Source: Phanerodontia chrysosporium (Eukaryota; Basidiomycota; Agaricomycetes; Polyporales; Phanerochaetaceae). From it: a stretch of DNA of 64,000 bases. The notes under the pieces were generated by a model. It had not been told where the DNA came from, did not search any database, and saw only the letters and a program-made list of their open reading frames with translations. The stretch covers positions 868,001-932,000 of the forward strand of contig MJGA01000005.1 in NCBI GenBank assembly GCA_001910725.1, read 5' to 3'. Shown in pieces: positions 56,815 to 64,000 of this stretch (its first letter is position 1; each line of letters starts with the position of its first letter). The position numbers were made by a program, and so were the translations under genes.

Positions 56815-57431
56815 GCCGCAGAGGCCCGCCGCGAGGAAATAAGAGGCTGTGGGGAGAAAGGAGAGGGTGGAGGTACCGCCTGTGCGATAATAATTATACG
56901 TGGAAGGTGTGAAAAGAAAAGAGAGCTCAGAAATGCTCAGTGCATCGACCTTGGGGGAGACTGTTACAAGCGCCGGGCCCATCGCACAGCCGAGACCCAG
57001 ACTCGGTCACGCCCTGTGACGCCCGTGACGGGAGCCCGCCCGCTACATCGGCGGCAGCAACGTCACATCCCGTCACGCTTTCGGGTGTCACTTTTCCCAG
57101 GCGGAGAAAGCGGTCTCGGTCGATCAAAGCACAGCATCCGCTCCGCCGGCTGGCGTCTGTGTCTAGACAACGGCAGGATGACTGCCGACACTGCTCCCAC
57201 CCCAACCTTGTTTCACAACACTCTGGATCGTGCAGCAGACGAAGAAAACAAGAATGATGATACAAGAAGTCATTACTATGGGTCATTAGAGCTGTGCGTG
57301 TCGTGCGAGACACTGTGAGTACATGACGTTGGACAGGGAGATGGCAAATACAACAAAATAAATGGAAGCGTCTCAGCATAATGGAGTGTAGCATTCATGT
57401 GCGGTGCATGTGGAGTAGAGGAGAAAAGAGA
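56815..57431. other. Kinase promoter region and 3' flank of MAM3
   Basis: A 617-base gap between two minus-strand genes. It should hold the PDK1-type promoter and the MAM3 3' untranslated region. Frames here show no family. Confidence 0.5.
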
Positions 57432-59996
57432 TCAGTCCTTCTTTGCTTCTTCGTCTTCGCCGGGCTGCGATATGTCTGGACCGCTCTTTTCCTGTGCGCC
57501 AGGTATCCGGGACGCCTCGATCTCCTGGACGCGGGCCATGCCCGCGTTCGCCATCTCGCCCTCGCTCCGCGACTTGCGCTGCTGGCTGCGCTCGCGCGGC
57601 GTGCGCCAGCCGCTGCCTGCGGGCGGCGGCGAGCTGTTCGCGCCGGACGTGCGGATGATGCGGGACATCGCCAGCGCGCTCAGCGCCTGCCCTACAGACG
57701 ACGCGCGCGAGATCGGTCCCTCGACCTGGGTAGAGGGCAGCGACGGCGAGCCCGGTTGTGAATGGGACTTGATCGTGGATCGTCCTTCGGTCTCGTGATC
57801 GGTCACAGAGACTGCTGTGGTGTCCTCGGATGGGGCGATGGGTGACGAGTGGGCGGACTGGGCAGGCTTGCGAGGGCCGCGAGACCGCTCCTTTCGTGCC
57901 GACACGTACGTCTTCACCTGACCCTGACCCTCTGGATCGAACTCGTCATAGATCTCCTCTCCAATGAGCTCTGCGCGCATCATTAGCCACAAAGTAAACA
58001 TAACGTAAAGGAGGCGTACACACCTTCTAGAACGTCTTCAAGAGTAATGATACCAAGAGGGGCGACAGAGGCATCAAAGCCTTGCAGGAACTGAACCAAA
58101 ATCAGTTTGGAGCAGTCACAGTAAGAACGGCATCGTGCACATACCTCGTTGGCCTGGTCTCTGGCGAGGACAGCGTCGTCTGGCATAGCCTGCTCTCTGC
58201 CGGGGGCGAACAACCTTGCCCAGGTGCTGGGCGGCAGTGCCGGCCCCTTGTCTTCCTCCTTCTCCTTCTGCTCTTGGTTCTGCTCCTTTAGCTTCTCATC
58301 GCCCTCCTTCTTCTCGCCCTTCTCGACGTCATGCTCACTGGACTTGCGCCTGAAGCGCGTCTTCCACTTCTTCTTGCGACTGCCGCGGGTGCTGCCAGCA
58401 GAGCTTCCGGCAGCGGTGCCTTCGTGCTCAGATTCACTCTCGCTCGACGACTCCGACTCGCTGGCGCTGCTGTCCGTAATACCAACGCGCTCCTTCAGGC
58501 GCTCCGTGAGGCCCTTCTTGACCTCGTGCTTGATACTCGCGGCGCGCTCCTCACTGTATCGAGATACAATCGCCATGTGCGTACGACCCTCCTGGAACCT
58601 GTCCAGGATCTGAAGCAGAGACATGTTGTTCGGAACGCACGAAACGCGCTGAAGTGGCAAAGACCGAAGCGGGGTCGCTTCCCTTGGGTCGAGCATCAGG
58701 CACTGAAGTGAAATGAGTAAGATACATCACGATTTTTCAGGATTGAAAATAGAATACTTACCTGCTTTACCAGAAGGATGCCAACAATCTTCTTGACCCT
58801 CTGGGTCGACTGGACGCCTCGCTTGTCTGCGGACGCCTCGCCGTCCGCGACAATCTCAGTGACGACAGTTGGCACATCGACCTCCTCATAAACTGGGATA
58901 CGCGAGTGACCTGTCTCACTGATGCGCTTCATGGTGTCGTAGTCAAGTTTCGTGTCAATATTGAGCATGAAGACCTTATCCATAGGCGTCATGGCCTGCT
59001 TCACGACCTTCTCCTGCAGGTCTAGCGTAGCTCCAATGATCGTGACGGTGTCCTTTGTGAGGTCACCACCGAGCTCGCCAGTGGTGGCATGCATTGCAAT
59101 GAGTTCCTTCAACTCGGCACGACGGTACATGATACCATGGTGAGGACCGAGGGTGAATTCAAGCAGTTTGGCTACCGGCCAAGACACAATACCCTGAACG
59201 GTACTCAGTAATGTGCACATGTATGTGAGACACACCGATTTACTCACCAGACCCCAGATGAGGATATGCACGAACCAAGCCATGTGTGCACCGATAGCCA
59301 ATCCATGGCGAGTACACAAGGACTGTGGAATGATTTCTGAGAAACTGCGTGCCATCAGTCAATTGCGATCTTTTGCCTATGACGCATCAGAAACTCACAT
59401 GACGATGAGCACCGTACTGACGACGACACTTGGGACACCACCGCCAAGGACAGGATCGGAGATGACTGGAAGCGTCTCGTTGACGATCATGTTGGCGAGG
59501 AGCAGCGTGACGAGTAGCAGGTGGCCATTCCTGCGGATGGGCTCGATCTTCCTGGCGTATTCCTTCTGCTTACTGCGGAACAGAAAAGGCGTGGTTAGCG
59601 TCGGTGTATAGGAGAGCCAGCGCTAACGACGCCGACCAGCAGCACATCTGCGGATACGATGGCCAGGAGTCACACGAGCACTCACGGGGTTCCACTGGTA
59701 CTCAGGACATGCAGCTGCGTCTCGTCCAAGCTCATGTAACCGAGCGTCAGGCCGGCAAAGAGGCCCGAGAGCAGGACGAGGATGGGGATGAGGCATGCAA
59801 AGACGATGAACTTGGCGTCGTGTTCTTCTTCTCGTTTGGCAAAGGTATGGGTAGTCACGCCGGGTGGCGCACCGACGTCGCCACCGTTGAGGACGGCGCG
59901 GGAGACGAGCTTGCGGGCATGGTTTGCGATGAGCTGGGCGATCGGGTAGAGGACACCGGGTGCGCGGGATCGTAGGTGTACGGGAGCGGGGACCAT
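57432..59996 (-). CDS. MAM3: CNNM/Mam3-type membrane protein with DUF21 and CBS domains
   Basis: A vacuolar or plasma-membrane protein of the CNNM family, tied to Mg2+/Mn2+ balance in relatives. The DUF21 membrane domain includes IVFACLIPILVLLSGLFAG, LTLGYMSLDETQL, LLLVTLLLANMIVNETLP, IFSEIIPQSLCTRHGL and AMTPMDKVFML. CBS1 reads TGHSRIPVYEE and KKIVGILLVKQ; CBS2 begins with THMAIVSRYSEE. CBS2 is then split by some 120 residues of Ser/Glu- and Lys-rich sequence before APLGIITLEDVLEELIGEEI. The C-terminal 170 residues are disordered. Six introns keep frame. The start is uncertain: 59996 precedes the first helix by about 50 residues, and the same frame is open upstream to 60158. Confidence 0.92.
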
Positions 59997-60454
59997 GCAA
60001 GGCGGGGCTGGGCTTGGGTGGTGTGTGGAGGATAAGGAGGAGCGGTTCGGTGCATGGCTGGCTGCCTTGGTTATGACCGCCGGTGGACCTCCCAGACGCC
60101 ACAGGCGCCCGCCCCGGCTTAACGACCATGCGTGCACGTGCCTCTCCCGCCAAGACAATTATTACCCGCTCAGGAAAAAGGCCGCCCCCGCCCCCGATTA
60201 CGTCAGCTCACCGCCTCCCCGCAGCGCGCGACATCCTCCAGCCTCAACGCAGAAAAGGCTGTGTCTCCGTGGGCCGAATGACTCTCCCGCCATTTGTCTT
60301 GCCAGCGAAGGCATGGCAATCTTGTTGACGGCAACCTTTACCTGAGCACAACACAGACAACAACATCTAGCAGTACTCGCAAGGTGCCGGTATAATAACC
60401 TGGCACGCCCAAACCACAAGGTCGTTACTACGCAGCAAACCGCAGTGAGACCGT
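59997..60454. other. MAM3 promoter region and MED1 3' flank
   Basis: A 458-base gap between two minus-strand genes. CT- and C-rich near the MAM3 start. No gene is visible. Confidence 0.5.
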
Positions 60455-62872
60455 TCAAGGAAGGCCGTGCGACTTCGCCCACACCCTGCCAGGTAGCCCC
60501 AGCATGCCTCCTCGGCGGCACACTTCCTCGAGCGCATCCGGCTTCAGGTCTGCGCCCATCGCGCCGTTGACCGTCACGGCGACACCGCGCGGCTTCGCGT
60601 TGTCGTACGCCACGGTGATGCCCACGAGCCCTGATATCGGCGGCCGCTCGGGCGACGTCATGAAGACCTTCGTCACCCGCTGCGGTACCGACATTTCTGC
60701 CATCTTCGTAGGGTCGAACACGCTCGTCTCGGGCACGGGCACCCCGTTATGGATGTACACGTTCACCGGTATTCTGCTTGGCGTGATCGTCCCTGGCGTA
60801 CACATCGTTCAGTAGACCGGCATATGGCGTTCGGCCCAGAAAAGCGTACCTCCCAAGACGGCTTGGAGCTCGTCTTCGGTTGCCTCTTCGTTGCCGGGCC
60901 CGTCGGCGGCACTCGCGGGCACTGAGGTTATGCCTTCGGGCACCCACTGGCACCCCAGTAGTATCTCGTTCAGCCAGCACTGCTCTTTGACAATCTATGC
61001 GGAAATGAGAGGCATGCCTCAGCTAGTAAACGAAGCGCAGCTTACCTCGAGGATACCCCAAACGGTCTTGATGTGATGCACGTGGATCTTTTCTAGCCGA
61101 AAGCCTGGCTCCTCTGGATTCTCGAGACGCAGCTGCAGCGGAGGGTGTGCCGCAGTCGGAGAAGTCTATGGGGGCCGTCAGCACCACACATAGCTCTAGG
61201 ACCTGAACAAGTACAAACGTATGTAGCAGTGTAGTACTCAGGAGAGAGATGGCCGCCAGGGCTCAGCTTCAATTTGTGGTCAGAAAACCTTCCCAGTATA
61301 TATGTTGTGCGCTTACGAGCATATCAACCCAGCTGGGTGCCGCTGCCGCACCCATAATCGACACCTGACTATCAGGCGACATGTCCCCAAACGGATTGAG
61401 CACCATCTCGATCTCCCGCATGCGCGACTGGCTCATCACAACGCCAGGCTCGCGGCCGCCGTCGGTGAAGTCAAGCACGTAGCTGTACGCGCCCTTGTTC
61501 GCGCCCGTCGCGGCGGGGAAGTACACGTCCTTCTGGTCGCCGGACGGCACGAGCGGGAACGTCGGCCGCACCGCGAGCGCCTCGATCCCGACGGGGCTCT
61601 CCTCGCGCCCGTGCGCCGCGTCGTCCGCCGGCGTCAGCACGAGGTGCACCGTCGTCACGCCTGCCGGACGTGGGTGCCGCCCTGTGTACGCGCGGATTGC
61701 CGGGAAGGGAATGTCGAGCTTCGGCAGCGAGGGGCTCGACGGAGCGGAGGGCAGCGATGCAGACGAGCGCAGCATCGTGAGGTACGCCCGCGGAGAGACG
61801 TATATGAGGAACGAGAGCGATGGAACGGATAGATAGGGCAGTGGAAGCCCGTGTGCCCGCGTGAGGAAGATGTCCAGCGGACATGGCTCAGATGATAGCT
61901 CTCTGTCACTTCAACATCAGCAAAGACCGGTGAGACCATACACATGCATACGCACTTGGCTATGGCGGCCGCCTCCTCGAAGGCGAACCGCTCTAGATCT
62001 GACGCGAGGGTATCGACGTTGTTGAACCAGCGCAACCCTGCGTCACCCTCGTCTTCCGCGAGCTTGTCGAGCACCATCAGGTACTTGAGAGCGTCTGCGA
62101 TGCGCGTCCCGATGCGGTGCGCCTCCTCGGGATCCTGGGCCTCGTCGTCCTTCTGCACCTCGGCAAGAAACGCCCCGAGCGTGTCTGCGAGGAAGCCGTC
62201 GAGCGACGTCGAGCCTGCCGTCGTCGCGCCCGCGGCACCGTTTGGCACGGCATATGACGTCTTCACGCCCGTGACGCTGAGGCGCGGCGCGGCGGCGTCC
62301 GCACGGTTGACGGCGAGGTTCATGTCGATGACAATCACCTTCCCGCCGAGGATGAGCGTGATGTGCCCGTCCTTCTCCTCCTCGCGAAAGGCCTCCATCC
62401 CCGCAGAAGTGCCCCATGCCTCGAAGCGCGAGATGCACCACTCTGCGAGCGCGCCCCGGTCGAGAGGAATGTCCTCGCCATACAGGATCCCGAGGCGTTT
62501 CCGCAGGATGTCCGTGCTTTTCCGGATGGTTTGTTCGGCCTACTAGTCTCTAACATGAGTATCCGCGGCGCTACAGGATGACAGGGACCTGACATTGTGC
62601 ACGGTATGCGCGATGTTCGTCTGCTGCTTGAAGAGCGAGAACAGCTTCGGGTTGTTCATCGGCAGCGTGACGTGCGTGTTCAACGTCGCAGAGATCTGTG
62701 CCGTCGCGTCCACAAGCTCGCGCAGCATCTTTATAGAGTCCGCTGAATCGCTCGAGAATGGATGCGTCGACTGCGATGGGAAGGCGTCGTGCGAGCTGAA
62801 CTCTTCCACGAGCGACAGGATGGTTCGTGCACCCGCGCTGCTCGGACCTGGCTGGCTCGAGGATAGATCCAT
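60455..62872 (-). CDS. MED1: Mediator of RNA polymerase II transcription subunit 1
   Basis: A Mediator subunit of the middle module that contacts activators. Eight or so exons in unbroken frame give about 650 residues. Family-like elements are IKMLRELVDATAQISATLN, NNPKLFSLFKQQTNIAHTV, IRKSTDILRKRLGILYGED, ISRFEAWGTSAGMEAF, HITLILGGKVIVIDMNL, LDGFLADTLGAFLAEV and CPLDIFLTRAHGLPLPYL, followed by LRLENPEEPGFRLEKIHVHH and IVKEQCWLNEILLGCQW. The chain from a helical N-terminus to a 'GGK.IVID' strand and repeated LxxxF elements fits the fungal Med1 domain. The start ATG at 62872 is followed by MDLSSSQPGPSS. The identification rests on pattern memory and is a bit less sure than for the other housekeeping genes. 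Confidence 0.8.
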
Positions 62873-63224
62873 GGCGGCACACCAGTATCTAGGACATGTG
62901 AATGAAGTAGGAAGATTCGCGTCTGAATATATGCTACATACCAGACTCGGTCGACGCGTTGCTCGTGGCGGTCAAGCAAGAAGATAGGATTAGCGCGCAC
63001 GTCGCGATCGCTGGTGCAGGTTTCCCACGCCACGACGAACAGACCACTCGTGCGCGTCGCGCCCGACATTGAAGTAGACGACGTTCGGCGACCCTAAATT
63101 TCTTATCGTTAAACTTCACATCTACAAACATGGTATGTTTACAGGTACGCTGTAATCACTACTACTATTACATAGTTCCAGGGAGGCCGGAATGTGCCTT
63201 TCCAGTAGATCCATGATGTTGCAC
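62873..63224. other. MED1 promoter region
   Basis: A 352-base gap between two minus-strand genes, holding the MED1 promoter and the 3' flank of the sulfite oxidase-like gene. Confidence 0.5.
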
Positions 63225-64000
63225 CTAGTCCTCGGGCTCGCGCGGGTTCTTCTTGTACGCCGCCTCGTACTCTTCGTAGGGCTCGACGCCATACTCCAGA
63301 GGCTCAGTGAGAGGGAAGAAGCTCTGGCCGCGCTCCTCGAGCTCCTTGAGGCGTGCGGCCGTGGCCGGGCGAGAACGATTGACACTGTAGAGCTTGATAC
63401 GGTGCGCAGAGGAAGTGACATGGAGGTCCCAGCTTTATTATGATAAGAGAAGTGTCCACACCAGTGTGCGAGTGGGGCGACTCACTTCCAAGCAGAACGA
63501 ACATATGTCGGCTCCGTGTTGTTCGAAGAGTCCCATGTGCGGACACAGAACTCGAGCCAGCCCTCGGCGTCGACGGGGACCTCAATCTCCCAGAGTCGCC
63601 AGGCGTGGTAATGCTGCCGTGCCCGTCAACACACAAGGTCACTAATGGACATATGGTCCTTACTTTCTTGGTCAAATTTTCGGGAGGCACAGCGTACCAA
63701 ACATGACCACTGCGAACGAGGTTAAGGCATGGCTGTTGGCACTGATATCGGGAATGCTTACCCGTCTGGACTGATCTCCACGCGCTCGACCCAGTTTCCG
63801 TTGCCGCTATATGCCCAGCCTTTGAGTGTAATCTTGCCATCGTGGATGATCACGTCGCCACTTCCAGGAGAAATGATAGCACTCCTAAACATCATATGTT
63901 TATGAACATTCAAACCTTGCTGGACTTTTTGAAGTACGCACGAGACGGGCATAGCCTGAATGGAAAAGCCGTTGCTAATCTTGACATTCTGCTTTCCAAT
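63225..64000 (-). CDS. Sulfite oxidase-type molybdoenzyme, C-terminal part (partial)
   Basis: The gene continues past the right edge, so only the dimerisation domain is seen. In order: NVKISNGFSIQAMPVSSAI, ISPGSGDVIIHDGKITLKGW, AYSGNGNWVERVEISPDGG, HVWYAVPPENL, HYHAWRLWEIEVP, EGWLEFCVRTWDSSNNTEP, NWDLHVTSSAHRIKL and the C-terminal EPYEEYEAAYKKNPREPED. The 'GWAYSG.G.WV.RVE.S.DGG' and 'W..WE.....EG..E...R..D.....P' pattern is that of the Mo-co oxidoreductase dimerisation domain of sulfite oxidases and nitrate reductases. Absence of any cytochrome b5 or FAD module after it favours sulfite oxidase. Four introns keep frame. The molybdenum domain lies outside the window. Confidence 0.9.

Noticed and set aside
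56815..56982. Longer N-terminus for the PDK1-type kinase from an upstream ATG
   Set aside because: The added residues look like translated leader, and the inner ATG gives a normal Ser/Pro-rich head.

Overview
This is a gene-dense stretch of a nuclear fungal chromosome, almost certainly from an agaricomycete (mushroom-forming) basidiomycete. The evidence is a GC-rich sequence, genes on both strands cut by many introns of about 50-60 bases with GT-AG ends, and families that are typical of that class: a DUF6534-type membrane protein, the expanded intronless multi-span membrane family ending in a 'YGLWF..KP.NV' motif, and a secreted thaumatin-like protein. There is no sign of bacterial operons, CRISPR arrays, intact transposons or tRNA genes.

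Layout. 1-8 kb: the 3' end of an unidentified gene with a dense SQ/TQ cluster, RPL30, a large SQ-rich disordered protein on the minus strand, and a thaumatin-like gene. 9.8-20.5 kb: an intronless membrane protein, a 202-residue nuclear-type protein, a quinone oxidoreductase-like enzyme, COG5 (Golgi tethering), a GY-rich hypothetical protein and a small protein with a possible XPA-C-like motif. 22.6-24.6 kb: a DUF6534 membrane gene in about 14 exons. 25.4-37.2 kb: the HECT ubiquitin ligase TOM1/HUWE1. 37.7-48.9 kb: bleomycin hydrolase, a large disordered hypothetical protein and a Gyp5/EVI5-like Rab GAP. 49.1-64 kb: a compact housekeeping block with an ADCK1/MCP2-type mitochondrial kinase-like protein, SUB1/PC4, ILV6, a PDK1-type kinase, a MAM3/CNNM transporter-like protein, MED1, and the 3' end of a sulfite oxidase. 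Gene-poor gaps lie at 8.0-9.8, 20.5-22.6, 39.6-42.3 and 44.6-45.9 kb.

The genes do not form one pathway. Themes that recur are vesicle traffic (COG5, TBC GAP), transcription (SUB1, MED1) and protein turnover (TOM1, BLH1). I did not find a convincing new multi-gene system. The most notable signals are two microexons of 6 and 7 bases, placed with good support by conserved protein motifs; two SQ/TQ-cluster proteins on either side of RPL30; and about fifteen reading-frame breaks, each of which is explained by one missing base. They hit several otherwise conserved housekeeping genes, so I read them as consensus deletions in the assembly rather than biology. All spliced models were made by eye from splice signals and frame continuity.
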